From Mesostigma viride (lineage: Eukaryota; Streptophyta; Mesostigmatophyceae; Mesostigmatales; Mesostigmataceae), in contig RPFO01000015.1 of the NCBI GenBank assembly GCA_009746045.1, positions 853,529 to 917,528 of the forward strand: a stretch of 64,000 nt of DNA, in the 5' to 3' direction. Shown here one piece after another: positions 20,601 through 29,000 of the stretch. Below the pieces are notes generated by a model that saw only the letters and a list, made by a program, of their open reading frames with translations, made no database searches and had not been told where the DNA came from. Position 1 is the stretch's first letter, and every line of letters starts with the position of its first letter. A program made the translations under genes and the position numbers.

Positions 20601-21283
20601 AGGCTGCAGGACCTGAGTTGAGAGGCATGTGGGCCTGGTTTGCCAGCATCTGTGGTCCGTCTTTGATGGTCCATAGCAGAATGCCTGATGAGGTGCTTGA
20701 GGATGAGAAGCCTCGAGTCATAGCCCGGTTGGTGGAGAGTACCCCTGATCTGATTTTGTCTGGGATTGACTTTACCCAGCCTATCACCTTGGAGATCTTT
20801 GTTGACAGTTCCATGGATGCTCGCCAGGTTACCAAGGTCAGGGGGAGATCTGCTGCTCTGTTTGCTTTTTATCAGAGCAGGGCAAGTTTGTTCAGCTGGT
20901 ACAGCAGACTGCAGAAGAGGGTCTGTATCAGTTCAGATGTGGCAGAATGCAGGGCCATATGCGAGGGGATCCAGTCCAGCCTGTACATAAAGGAGTTAAT
21001 GCTGGAGCTGGCTTCAGTTACCCCTTGGACCTTGCAGATGGAGACGTTGTTGCTAACAGACAGCATGGGTATGGTCCAGTTTGTTCACAAGCAGCTGGCC
21101 AGGAGCCGGGACCTGGATTATTTGTTGCTGAAGGAGTTGGCCAGTTTGGTTGACTTGAAGCATATCCCTGGCGAGGAGAACCCTGCTGATGCATTGACAA
21201 AGCTGCCACACAAGGCCCCAGCCCAGTACAATGTACTGAGGAAGCTCATGAATGCTGACTGTCAAGTCGGTCTATCTGTCTAA
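17693..21283 (+). CDS. Pol polyprotein: integrase, protease, RT, RNase H
   Basis: The frame is open for 1196 codons after the TGA. Numbering from residue 1 at 17726: integrase zinc site H130, H135, C155 and C162/C164; integrase catalytic D189, D242, E272; a linker; a retropepsin-like segment with D522-T-N and, 63 residues later, VILGQNFL (584-591); copia RT with D787 (LLDFKRAF) and HGDDL (881-885); RNase H with D1027, E1074, D1112 and D1155. RT and RNase H are of the copia family (RVT_2-like). The segment before the integrase shows no DSG or DTG, so the protease seems to have moved. DTN for DTG is unusual, and whether it cleaves is unknown. Nothing breaks the frame, so the enzyme set may be active. 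Confidence 0.9.
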   Translation, partial: LEPAHIPEPWRVPPGVCNEAASDSSEGQPHALVKEPIGHDGASLVTTESMPAVAAVVTRQRARHGGAEPEVGPGDVDPGGSQKHSDRAGLAQDGQDEDRAGDSLTGTTLVPPVHKGSVHTLSANNDNKRFSLLYDIASRLHTMFGHAAQSLQVARRLGGSELYSICQQVAQACKCRLVARKPKQSHARTPILQPGHVQVDIQRIRGLKLLVAVDRYTKYKTLEILPDMEKPTLIAALKLTRSRYPGLELLQCDIQFECCENLPEFPELLITPRESHGQQGVVERAIQEIKTVLLVERIPRTSSAIVTSAWLRSVEDRLNLRTPMFFGDIAINPLMLHTRMLPADAEQAWKEKLEAKFLKLRQKDKGWSVLEPNVGQQVVVWKEPSFPGKRGSWHDGVVTRVEAAGHKCWVAIDGSQAVHRLSWSKIRPRGGNQGDLFQVPAGVQGGGDVELPDQGATAVSSPQGDPGPAPGVPSHTVVGQAGGQAAPPERPDTRPRGVRLSDIVQALQRAKKEPKVSKLVQLDEPEVAAMEIDTNAQVSVMGPQHTGELLVGEPSCPWVSDFSGRTHLRVLGEVTAPVMGVDVTFLVLEDYDGPVILGQNFLGNPGISIRATALRRDGWGMIPLENFRTTFPVRCRAKPVKGVKWDEGEVPPAASLVIPAVLHPSSIGITHRSLAAHSPLTYDQLVQEMSSPTLFEAWKLAFSKALEEWLQFECAAPTDRRPPASRKLALRFVLKRKVVDEVSVPHVRPVLNEYHGTGSLPGEELYTPGMLHDTWRILLCLYVGLLNRGAAMSSVLLDFKRAFLKSDPEVARRVWKQDEPYCVEVPAIWKLELHQQFLVILKGLEGLRSSPIIWRLTLQEALISECGLRVSSVDPCLLLAQWEGLPVYASLHGDDLHLLAPTTWLKKFIPVISGKFSLGKELWQEPNKPVVFCGMQATLFRRDGEWSIRLQAGGDYKQTIVKALPEKITQAAGPELRGMWAWFASICGPSLMVHSRMPDEVLEDEKPRVIARLVESTPDLILSGIDFTQPITLEIFVDSSMDARQVTKVRGRSAALFAFYQSRASLFSWYSRLQKRVCISSDVAECRAICEGIQSSLYIKELMLELASVTPWTLQMETLLLTDSMGMVQFVHKQLARSRDLDYLLLKELASLVDLKHIPGEENPADALTKLPHKAPAQYNVLRKLMNADCQVGLSV

Positions 21284-22031
21284 AAGCTGAGAGCTGGGTG
21301 CTTAAGTCTCTGGATATCAGGCTGGGAGCTTGATTGTACATAATCCTGAGCACACCTTGAGGGGTGAGACATGTCTCTGGTGTGGGAATGTCTGACATTG
21401 TCTCTGATGGAGAGATGTCTATCTGGGGTTTTCATCTCAGTCTGAGGTTTCCCCAGATCTGTGGTTTGTGGGCGGGGTTCGATTCCCTGGTGCCGTCTTA
21501 AGGCGGAGTTTCACGGACTGGCTGACCCATCCACCATGCTGGTGAGGTGGCGACAGGTCCCCTGATTTTCCACGGTTGGAACGAGTATGGGAGCTTGTGT
21601 TTTGCATGTGCTTCGCGTAGATGTTGTGTCTGGTTCGATAAGGGGCAGCAGACCGGCGCCGACTCCCGTCTGGGGGTCAGCAATGTTTTCTGATGAGCTG
21701 TTGTGGGTGATCTGTGGGGTTTCGCCTAAGGTCCTGAAGGTTGTACATACTTCTCAAGTTCTTAACTGAACACCTATGGGCTGCCACAGTTGGCCAACCT
21801 CTTGTACATGGGTAACACAACGAGCCTCCCGTGAAGGGATAGGGACTCATTGTAATTTGTTTGTGCTCCTGAGCCAGTATGGGTGCTATGTACATATAAT
21901 AAGGAATCCAAGCTGACTGTCATGCCCAGCGGGTTGTGACTTGTAGTCTGGGGAGGATATCCAGTACCCATTGTGTGTGTTTGTATGTAGACTTGTGTGA
22001 GCTGCTACAGCTCAAGAAAAGAAAGGATTGG
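21284..22031 (+). other. Copia 3' untranslated region and polypurine tract
   Basis: No long ORF is present. The stretch is highly conserved between copies, so it probably carries cis signals. It contains a GGTTCGATTCCC motif at about 21476-21487 that resembles a tRNA T-arm, without the rest of a tRNA. Positions about 22014-22031 are purine-rich (AAGAAAAGAAAGGATTGG) and abut the LTR, as expected for the plus-strand primer site. Confidence 0.75.
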
Positions 22032-22731
22032 AGTTAACGCCAAGCGCATTGGCGTGATCCTGATTCGGCATATCTCTGCGATTCCAGCGGCACCGGAACG
22101 AGTTCATTCCGACAAGTATCAAGAAAGTTATGGCGTTCCGACTTCCCGGTCGCGCGCGAGCGCGAGCCGGCTGTTCTTCTAAGTCGGACGTGAATATTTG
22201 CCGACGACATATGGGGTCGACAGTAATTCCTGGGCTGACAGGAATTAGGTGCTGTACCTACGACGGTATTGGATTAATACGTCGTACGCAGGAAATAGGA
22301 ACCTTAACCTGTGGTCTGTTGGTACCGCAGGCTTAGTCCTGGACTTCTAGGTGCAGATGCAATAATCACTGTGGTGACTGTACTTTGTGGTCACTGTGCC
22401 TGTATGGCAGACCTACTGTATAGGATCTGGGCGCTGTACAGGTAGTGAATACTGTACCGGGGGTGTTATTACTGAGCAGGCCTCCTAGGCTGCTCAGGAC
22501 TAGCAAAGCACAGTGCACAAGTATATAAACAATAGGCCAGTGCCAAATGGGCATCTCTTGCGAGCCCGCCTCACGTGTTGTGCCTTGACTTGGCAAACGC
22601 GTGTACAAGCCTCAAGTGTGTGAGCGCTGTAAACATTATCCGATTTTAACAAAGCTCCGTTTCCAACCATATCACACATTGCTGCATTGCAACCATATCC
22701 TTCACATTGCATGTGCTAAGAAAGCTTAACT
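22032..22731 (+). repeat. 3' LTR of the full-length copia element
   Basis: It begins AGTTAACGCC after the purine tract and ends AAGCTTAACT before the target duplication AGGGC. TATA is at 22522-22528 and TGTAA at 22628-22632. Differences from the 5' LTR include small indels near 22372 and at the extreme 3' end (AAGCTTAACT versus AACGTTAACT). Confidence 0.93.
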
Positions 22732-24865
22732 AGGGCACCACGCGATGTTGCCAATGCAGTGGCAGGAATGTCAGCCTCGTCGTCATCCACAAGCTCCACC
22801 ACTGCAGCTGCACGGGAAGGAGCCTTCCCAGCACTGTCACGAGACTCCAAGGCCTCTAGCTCCTCTACAGCTTCATTCATGATGGCCATCCTCTCCTCTG
22901 GGTCGTCCTCTTGCGCCACCCATGCCTTTAACCCTGCAGTTAACCGCTCCACGGACACGTCCTCATGGACCTCCCCAAACTCATCCGTGCGGAGGCATAG
23001 GTTGTCCACCAGGATGGCGGGCATGCGAGAGGCGTTTCCACGTCCCACCGTGCTTGGCAGGGACATGTTGGCCATGAGGGTTACCATGCTGGACACCATG
23101 TCTTGTACGATGTCCTTCTCTTCTGCCTCCTTGGCAGGCTCATTGTCAGACGACTCAGCATCAACATCCATGTCGTCGTCATGGCGGAGCAGGACATCAT
23201 CGTGCAGCATGGATTGCTGTTCGCCACCAGCAACCACGTCAGCGTGCCCGGCAGCAGGGACGCCTAACACGTCTGGCGGGGGGGCAGCTGCTGGCAGGGG
23301 GGCAGCTGCTGGCAGGGGGGCAGCTGCTGGCAGGGGGGCAGCTGCTGGCAGGGGGGCAGCTGCTGGCTGGGGGGCAGCTGCTGACAGTGCAGCCTCCGCA
23401 GCTGCGGAAGCTGGGTTCGTGCGCCGCCTGCGATCAGGGCACCCAGCAGCGCGGTGCTTCCACTTCCGGCTGATGGCCTTGAGCGCCTCAGTCTGCGTTG
23501 TGGTGAGGCACTCTGCCTTGATGAAGCAGTTGATTACTGTCTCTGGCTCCATCTTCTCCCATCGATCGTAGACCATCTCCGCCATGTCGAGTGCGTGCGG
23601 AGGGTAGCCCTCAGAAAGGCCTTTGCACCCGCGCGGCGCATTGGCCCCCTGGCGCCTGACATCATCCCAGTTCTCAATGATGGACGAGAGCCGGTTGACC
23701 AGTTCATGCTTGTACCCCACTTTCACCGCAGCGATGATGCCTTGATCCAGGGGTTGGAACACGGAGGTGAGGTTGGGTGGCAGCGCTTTGATGGTGATCT
23801 GCTCATCAGCATTCTGCACGTTGTGGCCAGTGCAGTTATCCCAGATGAGGACCACTGGCCTGGATGTGAATTTCTTCACAGCTGGCTTGAAAACCGTGTC
23901 GAACCAGAGTTGGCACCGGCGTTCATCTACCCACGCATTCGCCTGGCTGAGGTAAGGCGTGGGAGATGGACCGATCAATCGGAACGCCTCAGGGCGCTCA
24001 GCCTTGCCGATGATCGTTATGGGCACCTTGCATGTCCCGGTAGCATTGACGCACACGACGAGGGTTACCCGGTCCTTGTGCTTCTGTGCCTTTGACGCGC
24101 GGGTGGTCTTCTTCTTGGCCTTGGCTTCTTCCTTGGGCACATAGCTGTACGACGGTAACTGGCGAAAGAAAAGGCCTGTCTCGTCCATGTTGAAGATGCA
24201 GTCCACATCGAAGGCCTCTACACCCTTCCTGAACTCCTCCATCTTGGGAGCAGCAGCTTCCAGGTCGACGTCACCGGCTTCCCCATGCAGGGACTCGCGC
24301 TTAATCCCCAGCCGCTTGATCATCCTGTCAAACCAGCCCGTGTTGGGCTGCCATTCCACCTCCGTGGCTGCGCCCTCTCCATCGTCCTCGCTTGCCTCCT
24401 CATCAACCCGAGTGGTAGTAATGTTCAGCGACTTGGCGACCTTCCTCGCCTTCTCGCAGATCATGTGGTAAGATACCCCCATCTTCGTTTTCGAAAAGGC
24501 GCGCCTGCACAATGCAACGTACTCCACGATGCTCTTGTCCAATGCCACCATCTTGTCGTCGAGGTGACGAAGGCGCTTCCCGTCGCCAGGCTGCATGCCA
24601 GTCTCAATCGCCTGGACACAGACATCCTTGGATTTTTCCACCTTGTACTGATGGCGGCTTCTGAGACATTGTATTCCCTTGCAACGGATGCCTTAGACCT
24701 GCCCTTTCCCAGGAGTTGGATGATGTCATATTTTTGCTGGTTTGACAGCTTGCCCTTGCCACCTGCCTTCTCGCCTGTGGTGTCTCGTTTCTGCTTTTTG
24801 CTGTTCGCTGCCCCGCTGCCCGAAAACAGGGCGTTCCATTTGTCCTTATCAGTTTTGTCGGCCAT
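22732..24865 (-). pseudogene. Pogo/CENP-B-type transposase, N-terminus and catalytic core
   Basis: On the minus strand the gene starts at ATG 24865 (MADKTDKDKWNAL...). It encodes a psq/CENP-B-N helix-turn-helix (SNQQKYDIIQLL...VAREYNVSEAAIS), a second CENP-B-type HTH ending GWFDRMIKRLGIK, and a DDE_1 core with FNMDETGLFF, VLIWDNCTGHN and SVFQPLDQGII, the three catalytic aspartates. One base appears to be missing near 24646-24650, which breaks the frame inside the first HTH. An Ala/Pro tandem region (23279-23390, about six 18-bp units) and an acidic C-terminal part follow. The coding sequence is then cut by the copia insertion and resumes at 14695. Pogo-like transposases cut and paste DNA at TA sites. 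This copy is broken twice. Confidence 0.9.
23279..23390 (-). repeat. 18-bp tandem repeat within the transposase
   Basis: About six near-identical units (GGGGGCAGCTGCTGGCAG on the plus strand) encode AAAPLP repeats on the minus strand. The last units diverge. It is a flexible linker between the catalytic core and the C-terminal part. Confidence 0.85.
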
Positions 24866-26030
24866 TGTGTCGCATTTATGATGGGTTCTAACGTGACGAC
24901 CGCGTTTGAACAGCAAGCCGTTTGCCCATGTATATAATACAATGATGACTGATTTCAGCGCCCAACTGACCAAGATATGCAGTGAATTTTATAGATGCTT
25001 CGTGTTGGATGGCGCGGAAACCCTGTCGGACCACCGGCGCGGGAAAAAACTCAAGTCGCGGCAGTCAAAAATCAGTGCCACACCGCGCTAGAAGCCCCTA
25101 CACGCCTTAAGTTGGGTTTTTCCTAGTACAGCCATCAGCCTTAAGTTGGGTTCGCCATGCAGCCCACTCCAACCCAACTTAAGGCGTGAATGACTTTACA
25201 ACAACAACGACAAAACAACAAACACCAAGGATTCAGGAGACTAGTGGCACCCGCTGGCTTCGCCCAGCCCAAAACAGGGTCCCTATTTTTGGCAGTACTT
25301 CGCCCCGCTGCCCGCTGCCCGCTCAGTGCCCGCAGCCCGCTGCCCGCTGCCCGCTGCCCGCTGCCCGCTGGAATAGTACGGTGCTCGCTTCGCTGGCGGA
25401 TTGGTGCGCAGTAGGCTGCCCGCTGCCCGCTGGAATAGTACGGTGCTCGCTTCGCTCGCGGATTGGTGCGCAGTACGGTGCTCGCTCGCTTCGCTCGCTC
25501 GCCGTACGGTGCTCGCTCGCTTCGCTCGCTCGCGGTAGGGTGCTCGCTCGCTTCGCTCGCTCGCCGTGCGCTGCGCGCAGGCCGCTGAAGCGGCCGCTCG
25601 CTCGCTTCGCTTGCTCGCTGGGATTGGTGGTTAGTTATTCCGGTTGTTTTGGATTGGCGGGGAAGTCGCGATGCCCTGGATAGTGCGGGATGACTACTCA
25701 TTGCCGAATCGCGTAAGCGGAACCGCCCACACACTACTAATTGCCAAATTAGTATATAGGATTCGCCATGCCAACTGATGCCAGGCAGCACCGCACGAAG
25801 GCCAACTGTACGCTCTACTGGAGTGGGGCAGAAAACAAAAATGTCGAGCGTTGCTAGGTATTACTGTTGCTGGCAGAAAATCCCAGAGTGAGCCAAGGAT
25901 GATATAGGATTGGCAAATCACACACCGGAGAGCAATGCCGAGTCCACTGAAAGTTGTGTCCTGCTCCTCGGTTTCATGGTGATGACGGTGGAATAGTCGT
26001 CTACTTCGTTGTACACTAGTGGAACCGACA
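24866..26030. other. Intergenic: inverted repeat and simple GC-rich repeats before the Tubby gene
   Basis: No gene is supported. A 16-bp perfect inverted repeat, CACGCCTTAAGTTGGG, has arms at 25101-25116 and 25173-25188, with a third, direct partial copy at 25138-25150; it may be the end of the pogo-like element. Positions 25300-25620 are low-complexity (GCTGCCC units, then GCTCGCTTCGCTC units), including a 55-bp near-duplicate at about 25362 and 25421. A TATATAG at about 25752 lies some 280 bp before the Tubby start and may be part of its promoter. Confidence 0.55.
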
Positions 26031-29000
26031 ATGGCGGGTAGAAAGAAGGACGACGATCTAAAACAGCCTCTTATAGATCCTGCGGACGTGCATTTGATTG
26101 ACTCAGCAGACAATGTCGCTTCCTCCGACCGGGGCTCCTACAGTTTTGACCATTTTGCTGGGCAAGATATATCACTTGGCATCCGCCCGACGCCCAGTGC
26201 AGGAGGAAATGCGGCAGGATTGGGATCTAAAGATAGTGCGTCCACATCGGGGTCGGACTTCTCTCTGCGCCCTGCCTCTCTTGGCTCTCGTGCTCTGGAG
26301 TCCTCCTCTGGTGCGCGTCATGGCTCGGAAGCCCAAGCGATAGCAGAGGAAAGGCTGGGCAGCGGTGCCCTAGGAAGTGCCTATGGGAGCATGGAAAGCG
26401 AGGACCAGGGCTCGGGAAGCTTGGGCGCGGATTTTCCCGCGTTCCGAGCCATCACGCCAGGCCAGCCTCTGCCTGGCCTCGACGGCTCGGGCGCGGCGGA
26501 CGTCGTGAAACCGTCCGATGTACAGATCTCCATAGGCGATGGCGGCGGCGAGGCCGGGCCCTCGTTCAGCAAGAAGACTTCGAAAAGCGGCAGCGCCAGC
26601 AGTTCCTACTCGGGCCAGGTGACCCCACGCAGCCCGAAGAGCCCCATGAGCGACCACCCCGCCCCGATCACGCCAGCTGGCGCATATGTGGGCGACATCC
26701 GGCACATCATGCACGTGCCCCCTCGGCCCGAGCACGGCGTGGTGCTCTGTTACATCACGCGCAGCCGGCCCAGCTGGGGTGGCTGGTTCGGTGGCACGGA
26801 GACGTACACGTTGAAACGCCAGGTGAGGCTTGTGGGGTGATTATAATTAGGACAGGTGGAGGAGACTTCGGTACTCAAACGCCATGTGTGGCGTGGAACG
26901 CCCCTTGGGGTGCTAAATAAAGAAGGCCTGTTCTGGCCGGTCTCGTCGATGTATAGATACTGGGCTCTGCTCGAGCTTACCCCGTGATCTAGCCCACGGG
27001 GTGCTGTATAAATGTATGATCTATTGGAGTGCATTAGTGAGCTAGATAGGAGTGGAGTGCTCCTATACAGGAGTAGAGCGGGTATATAAGAGTGGTTGGG
27101 TTGCGAAGCCATACTAGTTCTGCGAACATCTCCCCAGGGGGCTTGTTGTGGAGTTCGTCAGCCAGCGAGGTTGCTGCGCGTGCGAGGACGCAGCCGCGTG
27201 CCACCAACGCGAGCCTGGCTAGGCAGGTGTCCCAAAAGGATCGGAACAGGATCCATTGAGTGTGTTGGTCCGCGCGTGCCGCCAGAATCACGGCTTGGGG
27301 GCACTCATGTGTCGCATGTTGGGTGCAACTGTGTGTCGCATGTTGCTGCCAGCTTGCCGCGTTGCATGTTGCTGCCAGCAAGTGGTTTATTAGCGCGATC
27401 TCTCCCTCTCTCTCCGCTTCCTTCCCTTCCCACTCCCGGTCCCTCATCTTTTTCCCCTGCCTCCCCCTCCCCCTACCATCTTGCCACATCCTCGCTTTGT
27501 TTTCCATTCGCTTGCACTTCCGCCGTCTCCTGGTCCTTTCCCTCCAAGCCATTCCGCCGTTTCCTGGTCCTTTCCCTCCAAGCCACTATTTTGTTTCAAG
27601 TAGTAGTTCACCTGCTTTCTCCGCTGCCGCGTTTTTTGTTATTATCGTTATTAGCACGATCGTTGTTGTTACTATTTGTTATTCACGTACTACACTCTAT
27701 CACATGTCTGTCACCCTCATTACTACTATCCATCACATGTCTGTCACCCTCATCACTATCCACCACATGTCTGTCACCTCATTCTTTTTCACGTCTTTTT
27801 CACTCATCTTTTCTTGTTTTTCCTTCCTTTTCCCCGCTTCTTCTCCCTCCTCTCCCTCCTCTCCCTCCTCTCCCTCCTTCACCCCCTCCTCCCTGGCCAG
27901 GGCATCGCGGGGCTGGAGGACGAGCCCATGCTGACGGCGCGTGTTTCGAGCCGCCTGACCGGCTCCCACTACACGCTGCACACGATCGGCATGGGGGCGA
28001 GTGACGAGGCCCCCATCATGAGTATGAAGTCCAATTTTAGCGGCACACGCTTCACGCTGTTCGAGAATGTGGGTGGCAATGCATGCGCCCTGTTGGCGGG
28101 GGTGCTGAGGGGTGGTGGCAGCGCGGTTTGCTGTCCTGTTGGGGTCTCGCAGAGGGGTCTGTGGATGGCGGCTGGGGCACAGTGTTTCTAGTACGTTTTC
28201 TTGGCACGCGTCAGTCGACTGGGGCAGGCGTCACATTACTAGTAACATTGGTGGGGCACGTGCTGTGGATGGCTCGAGCATGTGTGTGATGGGCCACGAT
28301 CGGCGTTCTCTTCTTAATGGCCGGCTTTGTTATTCGTACAAGTGGGATAGCGGTGGCTCAGAATTCGCGATGGAGATGTTTCTGTTTTGCGTCAGAACCA
28401 GGTCTCGGTGCCTGGGGTACCCGGAATACCGCGATGGGGTTGCCCGTATGGGGATGGCGCGATTGGTCATGCTTTGTCCCGTGATGGTGCGCGTGGGTCA
28501 TCATTGGTTTTTTAGTACGTGTGCTGCAGCTGTTTTGGCCGTGCCGCAAGCTGGGACATGAACCATTTTGCGGATGCCCTTTCTACGGTATCCCTTCTCC
28601 TGGTCTGTCTGTTCTTGTCTTGGTGTCAAAGTTTGTGGCATCACGCGCAGTAATGCTTGCAGACACATGCACGCATGTTTAATATCCCGTTTCTCGGTGG
28701 GATGGTCCCGCCCCGCCCCCGCCTCACCCCTTTTGCTGCATCGAAACCCCCCCCTCTCAAAAAAAATCTTGCATCCGCCTCACCCCAACCCCCTGAGCCT
28801 GTCTGTTGTTTTGTGGCTGTTTGCTCGGTTTCCACGTGCCCACCCCTTTCACTGCATGGGAACGTGCCCGCCCCCTCGGCCCTCTTCGGCGACGGGTGCA
28901 CTTTTGCCCTTGCTCGGCGTCTGCAACGTGGGACGATCTTGATCCCACCAACTTCAACTGTGGGCGTGCGCGCGCAGGCAAACGGGGAGGCGCCTCGACC

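Larger units (their letters stand above)
14696..22731 (+). mobile_element. Full-length copia-type LTR retrotransposon (8036 bp)
   Basis: Both LTRs (14696-15390 and 22032-22731) and a polypurine tract are present, and the element is flanked by the direct repeat AGGGC (14691-14695 and 22732-22736). It disrupts a pogo-like transposase gene. Open frames in order: a leader ORF, gag, a TGA, pol. The LTR pair differs at roughly 15 places over 700 bp by eye, so the insertion is not brand new, although pol is open throughout. RT and RNase H are copia-like, but the protease lies between integrase and RT. No tRNA-complementary TGG site follows the 5' LTR, so the primer is unclear. Confidence 0.95.

Noticed and set aside
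21470-21500. tRNA gene or tRNA-derived SINE around GGTTCGATTCCC
   Set aside because: No acceptor stem, D-arm or anticodon arm could be folded; the motif lies in a conserved copia 3' region.
22759-24095. Plus-strand ORFs over the transposase
   Set aside because: Antisense shadows of the minus-strand DDE transposase.
28083-28561. Plus-strand frames inside Tubby intron 2
   Set aside because: No Tub-domain similarity and no exon borders in phase; the 55-nt exon at 28978-29032 fits phase and sequence better.
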